DNA of 64,000 nucleotides from Cerioporus squamosus (lineage: Eukaryota; Basidiomycota; Agaricomycetes; Polyporales; Polyporaceae). Under the pieces are notes generated by a model. That model worked only from the letters and a program-made list of their open reading frames with translations. It was not told the DNA's origin and did not search any database. Both the position numbers and the translations under genes were made by a program. The DNA lies in contig JABYQS010000022.1 of assembly GCA_022592435.1 (NCBI GenBank), positions 248,001 to 312,000 of the forward strand, given 5' to 3'. Positions 9,330 to 23,523 of the stretch are shown in pieces (the first letter of the stretch is position 1; every line of letters begins with the position of its first letter).

Positions 9330-11168
9330 CTAGAACGTCAGAACGCGGAAAAGCGGATTGTTGTTGACCTCCTCCTGCACCGCCATGCTTCAGTACGGCC
9401 CCGCATGAAGATCTCAGCTGCTGTACTCACACTGGAGACTAGGACTATCGAGTCCTCTCCGAGGAGCAACCTATCGAATGTGACTCCAGGCTCCCCGACC
9501 GCGGTCTCCATCGTGACCGTTCTGCGGAAGTACGGGTAGTCCGTGATGACAGCATCTTTGAAGATGTCGCTACCCCAACCTGACAACGCCGTGAGCGTCG
9601 TCACCAGCGTGGAGTTGTCCGACCGTGCTGTCTTTGTGTTTTGAGAAGACGAAAGTGCGCGCCGAACAGCGAGAGCGTCGAAGTCGTACACCTCGATGAG
9701 CGATGGCTCGTAGAGCGACTTTGCGTGGGCGGAGTATGCGAAGGACGTCCCATACGCAGAGGGGTGCTTGTCGAAGAAGTCTCGCGCGACTTGGAGTCGG
9801 GACCCATACACGCCCCAATCTTGCCACGCAAAGACCTTGCCTGTCTGGCCTGGAGGAAGCGATCGAACGGCAGAGAGGAGTGTCTCGGACGGGATGAAGG
9901 AGAGCAAGTTCGACAAGAACCATAGGTTGTAGCTCAGGCGCACGACCTGCAGATGCGCCACAAGCAGTCGATTCTCCGCTGACACAGAGAAAGGGACTTG
10001 CAGAGCCGGTGGAGGTCGCCAGCCAGGCCCGGGTTCGCAGTACAATGTCATGTGAGTGACGGTGCATTCGCGGTGGAGGACAGGGTAAGTGAACGCGCAA
10101 AGATACTCCAGGTCGATCAGTGGGACTTGCTCGGGAGATGGCCTGTCCAGGTCGAGTACGATCAAACAAGGGCCGAAGATGGTTGTTCTTTTGGTCCCGT
10201 TGTCCACGCTCGTAGGGTGCAAAACAAGGAGAAGAAGGTAGCTCGGAGCTAAGAAAACTAGCGGGGCGAGTTCGATCTCAGTTATGTGCTAGCGCCGACG
10301 TCTCTGTCAGTACAAGGCCGTTGTGAGTCTTTGAACCTGGCAAATGCTCACCCGGAGAACGACACCAGTCTTCCAGTTCCATACGAGGAGTTCGCAGACC
10401 ATGTCTTCAGCATCGTTGGTGATGTGGAGTACCAGGTGAGCGTCCGATATCCGCATTGAGTAGGTGTTCGTGAGACCGTAGTCTAGCGTATGCATGAGAG
10501 TTCCTCCCGAAGCGGCCATAGGGTGCGCCACGCCGGTCGACATTGACCTTAGATGGACGCAGCACGACGAGCTGTTGGAATACACACAGGAAGTGAGCGC
10601 TCAGTGCGCAACATCCAGGAGCAGCAGCATGCTACATACCCTCTCTCCTCGACTAACACGAGGAGATCCTGCGTAGGATCCATGCCGAAGTCAGACATCC
10701 TCACCTCCCCAACATCGAGCGTCCATTCTCTGCTCGCTATACCCCGGATCTGGGAGGGAAGCTGCCAGAAGTGCAGCGTTTTGGGGTCCTCCTCCTGAGC
10801 GAGGACGCCACCGTGGAGCTTCTGCAGGGCGGTACGAGATGTGATTGGGATGTCATGTTGAGATCTCCATGCAAGCTGTTTCCATGCGTCTTGTCTCTCC
10901 TTCAGCACTGCGAGGCGTTTTGAGATTGTGAGCGTGCTGTGCCACCCGTCCTCCATCCCGGCGACTGCCAGCTCAATCTTGTACCGCGTGCGAACGTCCT
11001 TGTCCACCAAATCACGCAGCTTCGCACATACCTACGGCCACTATCAGTCTCAATCACATACAATTGGACGGCTAACGATCTCACCGCGCGACAGCGGAGT
11101 ACATCCCGAAAGCCCAGGTTAAACAGGATGCACGACAAGAGTTCGACAGGTAGTTCGGCGAGGGTCAT
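9330..11168 (-). CDS. F-box protein paralogue C (532 aa)
   Basis: Five minus-strand exons: 11168-11085, 11031-10640, 10571-10352, 10288-9431, 9374-9330; total 1599 nt, in frame. Exons 1 and 3 have exactly the same lengths as in copy B (84 and 220 nt), and exon 2 matches copy A (392 nt). The N-terminus is an F-box (MTLAELPVELLSCILFNLGF). Downstream blocks shared with the family are IKIELAVAGMEDGWHSTLT-type sequence, DPTQDLLVL, VHLRSM, WNWKTG, EPGPGWRPPPALQVPFSV and LSFIPSETLL. The last exon ends in FRVLTF. It is likely an SCF substrate receptor, with an uncharacterised substrate-binding region. A longer in-frame N-terminus from 11300 is possible but not supported by the paralogues. Confidence 0.87.
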
Positions 11169-12246
11169 GACCTTCAGAATATGAAATGTTGTAGGCAACG
11201 TGTGGGTATCAAAGAACTCAAGCAAAGATGTACTATGAGACCAAGTCAAGCCACGCGGCGGCGTCGGAGTCGTGCCGCCGGGCGTTAACGTTCTGATCAA
11301 TTAGGCAACTCTAACGCCCGTCGATGAACGAGTTACGACTCCAAACCTCTCCAAACTTCAAAATCACGACTTCAAGTCTGTTTCTTCCATTACTCATCCA
11401 CTACCAAATATGATGTATGTGCACTTATCACCTCGCTCTGTTTGCAGTTGTACTTGTAAGAATACAGTCTTCATTGGTTTCTAGCCACATAAGCGCATGT
11501 TGACGCCAGTGTCGACAATTCTGTTGAGGTGTGGGTTCGCCGTGGCACCCCAGTGGACGCAAACTTGAGTATCTCCGGACGAGACCTGTCCGAGACAAGC
11601 CGACGTCAGCCTGCACGGATGTGGCCGTCTCTACGTGGTCTGAACCTGTAGACGAAAGCATGGACAGACATTCTCCCTCCGCACTAGTCCTTGGGCCTGT
11701 CGGGCACGTTGCGCGGGCGGTGCTATCCACCTTGTCACCCTGATCATCCTGGACCATTGGGCCCGCAACATACAGACGAGAGCATATCAGTATAGAACAG
11801 CTTCGTGTTCCACGCGTCCTTAGCACAATGCGATACGCGTAGCATGGCATACTCGATAGGGCAGCATGGATTGGTAGACAACCAAGGCAAAGTAGATAGG
11901 GTACAGGAGGATGTCTCTTCACATCCCTTGGGCCTCCAGAGGACATGCACTGTGCATGCTCCCGGGTGTGACCCAGCGGAACGTTCCGACACTCATTGGC
12001 ACAGGGGGACGTGGGGACCGCAACTCAGCCAGAGTCAGCCTGAATCAACTCACAAGACGTAGAACATGTGTTCATTTTTGAAGATCTCCAGGTGTAACGT
12101 ATAGTGCGACAACGTCCGTCTGAGGGTCGAAAAGCTATTATACAATGGCGATGAAGTCGCCCGTCGAAGCTGGCCACGACTCGCCTAAAACGCACATCAT
12201 GTCGGTCATTTGGGACCCAAATGAGATTGATGTGTAACACGCACGT
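11169..12246. other. Intergenic between F-box C and ISD11
   Basis: About 1.1 kb. A 172-aa minus-strand frame (11428-11946) and a few shorter ones are present, but they have no recognisable domain and no supporting splice structure. No repeat or RNA gene is recognised. Confidence 0.35.
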
Positions 12247-12604
12247 CTAGTTGCTTCCCCGCTCCCGTTGAGGCTGCTGGTCTTCGACGACCAAACGCCA
12301 TCCACCATACAGCTGATTCACCACAGCGCTGCGCTTGAGCGCGGCCAACTCGTTCGACTTCTCTGCATGGAAGACAGCAAGTTTCGCAGGGTCTGTCTCA
12401 TCCTGTGCCATAATATATGAACGTTGTGAGTGTTCTTGTCGAGTTACGTTCACGAATCACTGTGCTGACCTGGATCTCCCGGAATGTGCTGTGCGTTCGT
12501 CTGACGAAGTATTCCCGGAAGTTGTAGGAGCTGAACGACTGGGAAGTCTTCAGCATGGAGTTATATAGCTTCTGCAACGATTGCTTTGTTGGTGCAGCGG
12601 CCAT
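12247..12604 (-). CDS. ISD11: LYR-motif iron-sulfur biogenesis protein Isd11
   Basis: Two minus-strand exons (12604-12470 and 12402-12247) give 96 residues. The sequence is a single LYR domain: LQKLYNSMLKTSQSFSSYNF followed by REYFVRRTHSTFRE and a basic C-terminal helix ending VNQLYGGWRLVVED. Isd11 (LYRM4) binds and stabilises the cysteine desulfurase Nfs1 in the mitochondrial matrix, together with acyl carrier protein, and is needed for Fe-S cluster synthesis. The first residue of the LYR tripeptide is conserved as L-Y followed by N rather than R, as is seen in some Isd11 proteins. Length matches the family. Confidence 0.88.
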
Positions 12605-13352
12605 GGTAGTAGCGATTAAAGAGGAGGGGAAGGAGGGAAGTCTGGACGACGAGGCCGACCCAAGTAGTCATCTCACCGGCTTTCAATCTTATCTTATCAT
12701 GCTTACGTAAGTACGCTTTCCTGGTGATGGTGGCCTATGGTGGCACTTGCCACCCGACGATCTCCTCTTCCTCCTCGACGTCCTCGTTCTTCCTCACTCA
12801 TAAGTCTTCCGTGTGATGGATTTGCTATGATAGTACTACTGTAACGAGGAATACCTTCGGATGGACCTGGCATGTGGTGGTTAGGTGGTTAGGTATGTTC
12901 CAACTTCTCATTCCCGGAATCGCTGATACGATTGTGGCATTCACAGACCTACCGTCATCGGAATTTAGCTCGAGAATACACAACCTATTGAACGTTAATT
13001 TCAAACGCGATATCGCGGACTTGACTGCAATGCGATGTAAGAGAGATCCGCCCGTGCTTGCTTTGTTAGCTTTGCCTCTGCCCGCCTCGTGTCCTTTGTC
13101 CAAAGCAGCCGCTTTGGTGCAAAGAGGTGTGGCCCATCACTAGCTTGGACCCGTCCGTCATGGTCAGTATTTATTTGCTCGCTTTTCCTCATTCTATGTT
13201 CTCCAACCACCACCATTCCCCGGTCGTTGCGCGTACTGTGAGTCGCTCCCAAACCACCCAAACTGCCTCCTTGTCTGACGTGCGTCCTTGGACCTGCCGG
13301 TCGTACGGGTATAGCAGTCTCATAAAAACATACCTCGCAACCACCGTGCTCC
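12605..13352. other. Divergent intergenic, ISD11 and kinase promoters
   Basis: A 748-bp gap between divergent genes. No gene is supported. Presumed promoter region for both. Confidence 0.4.
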
Positions 13353-15484
13353 ATGTCCCGTCGCCCCTCCTTCCGCAACCCGTTCGCCCCCGCGCCGCCG
13401 CAGTGGGGTACGAAAGACGGGGCTGGCGGGACCTCCGTTCCCTCGCCCCTGGATCCAGGGCCCTCTAGCTATGCGCCGATGTTGCCCTCCATGGGTGCGT
13501 CGGCCACACGTTTCGGCGACGCCGGTGTCCAGACAGAGCTAGCGGAGCCTGAAGAGGTCGGTCCGCGTCATCGGAAGGGCTCCATTGCCCGACTGAAGGA
13601 CGCCGGGCGAGCTCTCCGCAACCCACCAGGTTTGCGGAAGATCATGAGGCGGTGGGCTGCAAAGCAGACATACCGAACTGCAGGGGAGTCCTTGCATCGA
13701 ACCGTCACACCAGAGGAGGGCCCTGGACCTGCTCCCCCACGTCCTCCCCGTCCACCCTCGCTTGACCGCGAGCTGCTGGATGCGCTCGGATTCCCGGACG
13801 TCGCCTCCGACTCGGGGACGTCCACGAACTCCAGTGATGTGGTGGTACGCGCCAAGAGACATGGCGTTGCTTTCCCGGAGGTGGGCCACGGCGTCTCGGT
13901 ATCCTCGTTTGAAGCCGAACTGCTTCAAAAGCCACAGTCAACCCCACCGCGACCGCGCCCCTCTGCCGCGCCTCATTCAGAGGCAAGCGGTAGGTCCTCA
14001 CCTCGTAGGTTCAAAATTGGGGCCGCTCTGGGCCGTCTCCCGACGCTTCCCCCCGTCCAGGTAAACGACGCCTACTGGTCCGTCGTTCAACGCAACAAGA
14101 TCCGCTTGCCACCAGCCAGTGTTGCACGCTGGGTGACAGGCGCAGTGCTTGGCACGGGAGGCTTCGGTCGTGTGTACCTGGTATACAACACGGCGACTCG
14201 AGGGCAATGCGCGATGAAGGTGGTCAATTTCGGGGGGCCTATCTCCAAGTCGTGCTGCCGGGGCCTGATTCACGAGTTGAAGGTGCTGTCCCGATTGGGC
14301 TCGGAGCCAGCAGAAGCGATGCCGTTCGTGCTGCGGCCGTACCTGTCGGCCGCATCGTGGGCTTGGAGGTCGGAAGCGAAGTATCTCCACATTCTGACCG
14401 ATGCCCATACCGGAGGAGACCTAGCGCTCTACAAGTGGAAGCTGAACGAGGAGAGCCTGGTGCTCGTGTGTGCGGAGCTGGTGCGCATGTCTCGTTGGTT
14501 ACTTCGCGTTCTTCCCGCGGCGTCACTGAGACGTACATCTTTGCAGGTTCTGGCTCTGAATCATCTGCACCAACGTAGCATCGTACACCACGATCTGAAG
14601 CCGCACAACGTCCTCGTTACCGCCGAGGGTCATTGTGTCCTGGCAGACTTTGGTGGGGCCCGCTTCATGGATCCTGATGGGAAGCTCGTGAGGGACCGCG
14701 AGACCGCGATGATCGTAACCGAGGCGTTTGCGGCACCGGAGCTGCTTGCGTCTCTCGAGGACGACCAGTTCCAGGAATACGACGAGCGGGTTGATTATTG
14801 GTCGCTTGCTGCCACTTTGGTGTCTCTCATCATGGAGGACGTACGTGCCGTAGACCAGCGTGTTCCATTGTCGTCGTCGTTGACTTCAGCCATGATAGGC
14901 TTACCTTCCAGGCAGTTCCAACCCGGAGTTCGTGGACTATGCGGTGGAGAAGGTCAGGTCCCGGATGATCAAGATGTGGGCACCGCTTGAGCTACAGAAA
15001 TTCGTCACGGATGTACGTCTTCCTGAAAGGTTGTGTGGTTCACAGTGGTCTGACGGGGTCACACAGCTATTCCAGAGGGAAGCATCGTTGAGGCCAGTAT
15101 ATCCGGCACTCCGAGGCCATCCGTTCTTCCAGAGTCTGTGAGTAGTCTTCCCTAGTATAGCACCATGGCTCAGAGCTGAGCGCTGAATGCGTCGCATCTC
15201 AAAGTGATTGGAATGACGTTCTGGCGCAGACGGAACCAGGTCAGTCCACACTTCGCAAGGCATGTATCATCAGGCTCACCGTTTCTTTCATCGCAGCTAT
15301 CTCATTCGTTCAGGAGGCTATCCCTGTAGCTCACGGCGGGTCACATCACACGCCCAAGGTTCACAACACGGGAGACTCCATAGCCGACTTCGTGGAGGAA
15401 ATGCATAAGTACAATATTTCTCTTGATATTGACAACTCCTATAATGTAGAACGGCATCACGCTCACCTCGCGGCGCCCTTGTAA
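13353..15484 (+). CDS. Serine/threonine protein kinase, basidiomycete type (609 aa)
   Basis: Six exons: 13353-14480, 14547-14840, 14899-15012, 15067-15137, 15205-15239, 15297-15484. About 260 residues of disordered, Pro/Ser/Arg-rich sequence precede the kinase domain. The glycine loop is LGTGGFGRVYLV, the ATP-anchoring lysine is in AMKVV (about residue 288), the catalytic loop is VHHDLKPHNVLV (HHD instead of HRD), the Mg motif is DFG, and the APE is AFAAPELL. The domain ends HPFFQSLDWNDVLAQTEP, a C-lobe ending typical of AGC-like kinases. A short acidic tail follows. Introns 1 (66 nt) and 3 (54 nt) are multiples of three without stops, so they look like coding sequence unless spliced; the kinase motifs read through correctly only when they are removed. 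The last 30 residues are uncertain, because an alternative intron at 15408-15454 is possible. Substrate and pathway are unknown. Confidence 0.82.
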
Positions 15485-15900
15485 TGTTCGTGGTTCTGGG
15501 TGGATGGACTGTTTGCGTCGTCTTGCTATCGTATCGCTGTGTCTTCGTTATTCGTGTCGTATTTCTGTTTGTGATGTATCGTTTCGTGTATCCAATATCT
15601 GAAAACTTTGATGTTGCGTACGTCGCAAGAAATGATCCATAGCACCCACTGGAGCTTGCGCTGCCGCGGCATCCGTGAAGTTGACGATTTATGGCCTGGC
15701 AGACCCGATGCGTACAGTAGGCGTCTATTACTGATGCTCCTTGACATCATACCGCGACCTGGTCTAATCAAGCTCTGGAACGTCCATCGTCCACCTGGCT
15801 TCCACAATCATCTTCGCACAACCTATCAAGCTGTAAGAGCAAGCTATGGGCGTAGGGACTTCTCGAACTCAAAGGAGGTTGATAGCGGTGGCGAACATCG
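15485..15900. other. Intergenic between kinase and PPX1
   Basis: A 416-bp tandem gap that must hold the kinase 3' UTR and the PPX1 promoter. Nothing else is seen. Confidence 0.4.
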
Positions 15901-17322
15901 ATGGCAGGCGTACTCTCTACCTTCCTGAAGGACAAGAAGGCGGCCTTCTTGGACGCAGTGAAGGCGGGCAAGGGCCGCGAATGGACCGTTGTAATGGGCA
16001 ATGAAGCGGGCGGTATGTAGTAGAAATCCAGCAGTGCCATGCTATGCGATGAGAATAAAAACTGACGCACTGGCACAGATCTCGACTCTATCGCAAGCGC
16101 CATCGCGTACGCGTGGTACGCGTGCAAGTTGCAGGGAGCGACTGCGGTACCGCTCACACAGACCCCTCGCGCGGAGCTGCATCTGCGGGCAGAGAACTTG
16201 CACGCACTAGAACTTGCACATCTGCACGCCGACACCGATATCCTCTGCATCGATGACGTACCGCACACGGCCGAGTCCGGCTTCCCGTCGTCTTCGTTCG
16301 CGCTCGTGGACCACAATCGGCTGAGCCCGCGGTTTGCGAACTTAAACCCGGATGCACGCGTCGTCGCCGTGGTCGACCACCACGAGGACGAGGGACTTTA
16401 CCGCGACACGGCCAACCCACGGCTCGTCGTCGTACCTACGGGAAGCTGCGCGTCGCTGGTGACGCAGCTCTTCCAAGATCACCCGGAAGGCGCGGACAAC
16501 CTCCCCCCGGAGCTCGCTACGCTTCTCCTTTGCAGCATTCTCATCGATACGAGCGGGCTTAAGCCCGGGGGAAAGGCGGAGGCAGCCGACCATCGGGCGG
16601 CGCGCTTCCTTATCCCGCGCGCAGCAGCGCACGACCAACAGTCCGACTCCACGGCGCACACGAGCTCGATCAGTCCTTTAAACACGGACACGGGTGCAGA
16701 AGGCGGGCGAGTGAGAGTCGGGTTGGAGATCGGGGCTGTCAACGACGACGCGCCCCATGAGACGCCAGGAATTCAGGAGCTCAACACGGCCCTGCAAGAG
16801 AAGAAAGCGTCGGTTGCGCATCTCGGGACGCTCGACCTGCTGAAAAGGGACTACAAGGAGTACACGATGACTCCCGCCCAGTCGCCATCGCGCCAGATTC
16901 GCCTTGGGCTCTCGTCAGTACCCGTTGGCTTTGCTTCATGGTTGCCGCGGCACGCCGATTTCTGGTCGGAGACGGAGAAGTTTATGGACGACCGAGGGCT
17001 GACGGTGCTTGGCATCCTCACATCATTCCGGGACACTGAGAAGCTCGGGAAGAGCGGCAAGGGCAAGCACAGGAGAGAGCAGATGTATGTCGTGCGCGGG
17101 GACGAGGATCTCGCCACTCAGCTCTTCGATGCCTTGGAGGAGGCGGAGGAGCTACGGCTGAAGAGGGAGAAATTCCCGGAGTTCGGCGTCCATAATGGCT
17201 TCAAGGGAACTGAGTTCAGCGCACGGGTGTGGAACCAGAAGAACGTCGATGCTACGAGGAAGGCGACTGCACCGCTGGTCAAGAGCATCATAGAGGGGCG
17301 GCCACGGGGGTCGAGTCTCTGA
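15901..17322 (+). CDS. PPX1: Exopolyphosphatase, DHH family
   Basis: Two exons (15901-16012 and 16079-17322) give 451 residues. The N-terminal DHH domain shows the phosphoesterase motifs in order: GNEAGDLDSIASA, CIDDVP, LVDHN and VVDHHEDEG (the DHH signature), then GSCASLV. The C-terminal DHHA2 domain follows after about residue 230 and includes SSVPVGFASWL and the phosphate-contact segment GKHRREQMYVVRG. PPX1-type enzymes remove terminal phosphates from inorganic polyphosphate; metazoan prune is a relative. The intron lies within the first motif, and splicing joins G-N-E-A-G to D-L-D-S. No targeting signal is obvious, so a cytosolic location is likely. The protein is slightly longer than the yeast one because of loops between the domains. 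Confidence 0.92.
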
Positions 17323-19221
17323 TCGTAGATGTGCCGGTACGTGCCTCCTTGCATTACCTTTGTCGCGCTTCCGCGACTGAAGCACCCCGTAGAACATTAC
17401 GTCGGAGACGGACGCTGTGTTGATGAGGAAGCACTGTCAACAGTTTTAACTTGACTTTGTTTCGAGCACAACCCTTCGCGGCGTTATCTCTGATTGCCAT
17501 GTTGAATACTTGGCGGTGGGGGCGGTGGGTTCCGAAGACCCTTGTAAATTCATGGATGTTGTGTTAACCGTGCTCAGCTCAGACTGACGGTTTAGCGTTT
17601 TCTTCTCTCAGTCTCATAAGTATTGAGACGTTACGGCGTCGCTGAGATTTCTGCCTTCAATGCCCTCAGGCTCAAGAACCACGCAACTCTCGCTCCCAAC
17701 ACCCGCACAGCGAGTACATACTGCGCATACCACGAGGCTCGCGCTCCACTCCGCGTCTACCCCGCATCGTCGGGAGTCGGGACACACAAACTGCGCCTGC
17801 GACCACCCGGATCAACTGGGTGTATATGCCAGCGCATCACCGCTGCGATCATCTCACTCTGGCAACACCTCACCGTCGCCTCAATCGCAAGACAGACTTC
17901 TCGACTTTCTGAAGGGATGATTCATACGTATACGCATTAAGGTATCCAAGCCCGCAACAAAGGACTACTTCGGTTTCGGACCGACATCATATTTTGCCGA
18001 GAGGTTTTCAGAGTCGACCTGCTGTGGTTACGCGAGCCTCACCCCGTGGAACGGACACGTCGGCGTGCTCTCCTTCGATTTGCGAAGCCGTTATAGAGGG
18101 ACACAGCTTCCAACGAAAGCAACACACGCGACGGCCGCAGATGCACATAACATGACCGCTCCCATTGAGTCGATCGTCGGCGTACTTCGAAAAACAGATG
18201 CGACGAGAAGGCGCGTCAAGCAGCCGATACTGATAATGTCAAGCCAACAGCTGCAGTCGCTTGAGCGAGTCGTCCACGGTCTTCTCTTTGCGCGGTAGGA
18301 TGAGATGGTGCGTTAGTGACTTCCTGCTACCTCAATATGAGTCTCAATCTCGTGTCGGAAGCAGTGGTTGCGCAGATGAGAAAATGGTAAGTCAGCCGTA
18401 GGGGCTAAATCACAACCGCCCAAACTTAACGAGGCTGCACAGACATTGCTGATGTAAAGCAAGTCATCGCCCGAGATGATGAGCCTGAGGCGCGTTCGTC
18501 TTCGGCCGGGTATCTCGATTTTAGAATCGCGTCGCATGGACGGCGTAACCTCCTCCCGTGCGTCGAAACGCCTCAGTGAGCCGATTGCGAACCCCGGACT
18601 CCGCACTCTCACAGAGAGCATGACTTACAGCAGGCTCGGGTAAGCCAAACGCACCTGTCGCTTTACGTTTTCAAAGCTTTCATTGTCGCTAAGATATATT
18701 TTTGAAGCAGAGCTGTACAACCAATGCACTGTGACCGGTGGCAAAACGGTACCATCAACATGCTCTGCGAATGAACCTCCAAGAATGTCGGCCTGTCAGA
18801 AGACGCCCCGCAGGCTGCAACACAGCTGAGCTTGCTGCGCTTCCGAGGCCGAGGCAGCAAGCGAAGCGAACCGACGGCTGCGATCCCGCAACCCGTTCGT
18901 ACAGTGCGCTACTATACAGACTCAGTGCGTCCATCATGCTTCAGTTCGTGATGAGCAACCCGATGGTAGCGATTGGGTGGAGCGCATTAACCGATAGATC
19001 TCGTCTCACAAACTATAGCTATCTTACAACGTCGCAAACCAGCGCAAACCCCACCCTCAATTCGCGAAACGCTTGGGCTATAAAGATGGGCACCACACTA
19101 CTGCACAAGCATCCACCACCCTTATCCCCTTCTCTTCCACTGCTGTTTTAGTTGGAATCGCTTGTGGTTCTTCTTCACTTTACTTGGGTTGTTACTTATT
19201 GTCCACAAGCATCCCTTCACC
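17323..19221. other. 1.9-kb intergenic upstream of the peroxidase gene
   Basis: The largest gene-free stretch in the window. Short open frames occur on both strands, such as a 102-aa minus frame at 18313-18621, but none has a recognisable domain. The 3' part contains the peroxidase promoter: a CCAAT box near 18720, an inverted CCAAT (ATTGG) near 18974 and a TATA element at 19079. I found no clear metal-response element of the form TGCRCNC by eye. Confidence 0.35.
19079..19085 (+). promoter_or_regulatory. TATA box of the peroxidase gene
   Basis: TATAAAG lies 143 bp upstream of the start codon, embedded in CTATAAAGATG. Strongly regulated ligninolytic peroxidase genes usually have a TATA box at about this distance. 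The assignment is by position and consensus only. Confidence 0.55.
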
Positions 19222-20884
<1,663 letters not shown>

Positions 20885-21195
20885 GACGCAGTCGGACACC
20901 ACACGGACACTCCTTGAGCTGCTCTCTCTCCTCGGTTGAACTCCTTTTGCCTCGGTTTGGTTTTGGCACGATGTGCTACTCATCGGTCCTTTCAGTGTTC
21001 GAGGTCAGCTAGTGCGGCTCCCTCAAAGAGATATGCGTATTAATTTCCATGTAAGTATGGAGTGATCTACCGTGATATACATCGGGCATTCTTTTGCAGT
21101 CTCGTGCCATGCCGCACGTCGTTTGCTATGCCGGTCGTTGGTTATGTGGCGATGTCCATGCATAGCTGTCCGATAGCTGTCAAGACGCTACCCAT
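20885..21195. other. Convergent gap after peroxidase gene
   Basis: 311 bp holding the two 3' ends. Nothing else is seen. Confidence 0.4.
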
Positions 21196-23135
21196 TCACT
21201 CGGAGTAATCAGACCTCATGCCCTCCGCAAGACTCCTAGGATCGACGACCCACAGCGCCGCCTTCTCCACCGCGACAGCACCATCTCCATCAGCAGCTGC
21301 AGGAGCAGGAGTAGAATCGACAGTCCCTCCATAGCCACCCTCCGCGGTCCTGATGTCACGTAGTATCGCCTTCACGCTCGACTTGTTCGCGGTCAGGGTG
21401 GTCCACCCGCGCGCCGCGCCCCATAGCATGCTCTGTACGGTGTGCGCGGTCAGGCGAGGGTTCGCCTTCGTCACTGCCGCGCGTTCGATCTCCTCATCCT
21501 CGTCTGCGCCATCGTCGACAGGACGTGTGGAATTCTGTGAGGGAGCGGGAGTGGCCTCTTGTGCGAGGATGTCGCGGCATGTCCGTGCCAGCACTCTGAA
21601 GAATGGCGAGAGCGCACGGCCTTCGTCCGCAGTGGCTGTGGGCTCAACGTCAAGCGGGGGTATCGGTGCGGGGAATACGTGGATGGGGACGAGAGGAAGA
21701 AACGCTCGTGCATAGCGAGAACCCTCCCAGTACTTGTCAACGGCTTCGGCCAGTGGCACACCTGGGGCCGGGAAAAGCGCGGCAGCGCGCCTCTTTTCGT
21801 TGGGACCTCCGATCTTCGAGAGCACTATGCGGAGGCAGCGGTCGCGTGCCTCCAATGTCGTCCAAAACTCGACATTGGCGAGGTCTGAAGAAGAGACGGA
21901 CGACAGTCGGTCGCGCAGCTCGTGCAAGAGACCGCGGCCCATCTCCTGCAGAGCCTGGTTTGCGAGGGCACGCGAATGCTTCCCCGTCCCGTTCTCTCCG
22001 TCGATCTCTTCCTCCGAGCGCTTGTTTCCTTCGCGTTTCCGCTTCCACTCGCGGTAGTGGGCGGATGGAACGTACCGCGCATCAGCCTCCGCAGGAGACG
22101 TCGGGAGGGGAGAGTGAGTGATGTCCGACACGAGCGCGATGAGGATGGAGAGGTCGAGGTTGACACGGACTGTAGGCTCCAAGCGACGCACGGGAGCGGG
22201 AGACACTTTGGGTAGCTGGGTAGGATCGCGTTCGCCAAGCTGGACGTCTATGCCCATATCGCGTAGCATGTCTATAGTCTGCGCTATTCGTGGGTCGTAC
22301 TCCTTCTTATCGGCTTGTGAAGGGTCTAGACGCGTCAGACGGAGGGTTACGGAGGGTGGCATGTCCGTTCCAGGTACCGGGTTTCGTCGGGCAGCATCAA
22401 GGAGAGAGCGGCCGACTCGCAGTATGGAGTTGTCAAATTCCTTCGGGGCAAGGCTCGGACGACCTATCCCGTCATCTTCGTCGTCCTCGGACTCAGTCAT
22501 GTAGGAGTCGATCTCACGGAATTCAGCTAGCAGACGCGAGTTCTTCGTCCTGCACTGCGGGGTCAGCATACACATTGAGACATGCATACAGTCACACGAC
22601 GTACGTGTTCACGCGTATCCATCGCCTTCCGCCCTCTGCAACGACATCCACCTTGACTCCGGGAGGCTTCCGCGAGCCGCGACGGGGTACATGGGCGGGT
22701 TGCTCGCCCTCCAAAAAGGTACGCATAATGGTGACGATTGGCGGTGACGCGTGCAGGACCTCGTTCCATACAGAGATCAAGTACGGTGCGTTCGTCGATA
22801 GTGCGGGTGTAGAAGCGCATTCAGGGTCATTCAAAAACTACTGGTAGCGTTGTCGGAGATAATGAACAAACGTCAGACTGTATGGACTACCATAAGCTCA
22901 CCTTCTCGAGCACGTCAAGGTCTCGTCTGACTGCATCGCGTAGTGCCCGCAAGCCATGTACCGCATCCTGGTGTGAGTGGAACTCCTCGCTCCCATCTCT
23001 GCTCAGGTCTATAGAGGAGTCTAGAATGGGAGGTTTTGCCGCAAGTTGAGCAGATCCGAAAGTGGCCATCGCGTTGTAGATCTCGCGTAGCTGGCTCCGC
23101 AAATTGTGCAGCTCAGGATGGGGAGTACCAGCCAT
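21196..23135 (-). CDS. DUF1308 / C7orf25-like protein (606 aa)
   Basis: Three minus-strand exons (23135-22902, 22837-22605, 22549-21196) make 606 residues. The N-terminal part (VWNEVLHASPPIVTIMRTF, then a basic stretch) is followed by the segment PTVRVNLDLSILIALVSDIT. This is the conserved Asp-containing core of DUF1308, a PIN-nuclease-like fold. A later block, ARDRCLRIVLSKIGGPNEK, is also typical of the family. Members are conserved from fungi to animals (UPF0415 C7orf25), but their biochemical role is not established. The PIN-like assignment is from family knowledge. Linkers rich in Glu, Lys and Ser separate the conserved blocks. All splice phases agree, so the gene appears intact. Confidence 0.72.
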
Positions 23136-23523
23136 GTCTTTTGCAGGGGTTTAGTACAATCACCGGGGAAAGATCTCGCCGACAAAGGACAGTTTATCGC
23201 GGAGAAGAGATGATGGTGGTCAGCAGAAGAGAGGTGACTCGCGATGTCTCAAGCTCGGCGCTCATAGTACCACCCGGCATAGAATCGAAGCATGCTGGAC
23301 AACCATGCCCGGGAAAATCCTCACAACTACCCTCTACTACCCTCGTCACTAAGTACACGAATTGTTGTCCATAACCCCCGCATCCAGGATCCGCGATCTC
23401 TTCATGCCAACGCATATGCGATGTAATGGACACACCTGTCCTGATCAGAACAGCTTTCCCGCCCTGCAGAAACGACAAAAACGTCAGCGCGCACGTCCAA
23501 TGTCGTAGTACTATCACGAAGTC
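23136..23523. other. Intergenic between DUF1308 and S41 genes
   Basis: A 388-bp tandem gap with no supported gene. A 107-aa minus frame (23194-23517) starts just after the S41 stop codon and is probably chance. Confidence 0.4.

Noticed and set aside
11428..11946. 172-aa minus-strand frame between F-box C and ISD11
   Set aside because: No recognisable domain and no supporting start or splice context.
15408..15454. Additional intron near the end of the kinase gene
   Set aside because: Removing it yields a frame that runs on into hydrophobic, UTR-like sequence; reading through gives a short clean end.
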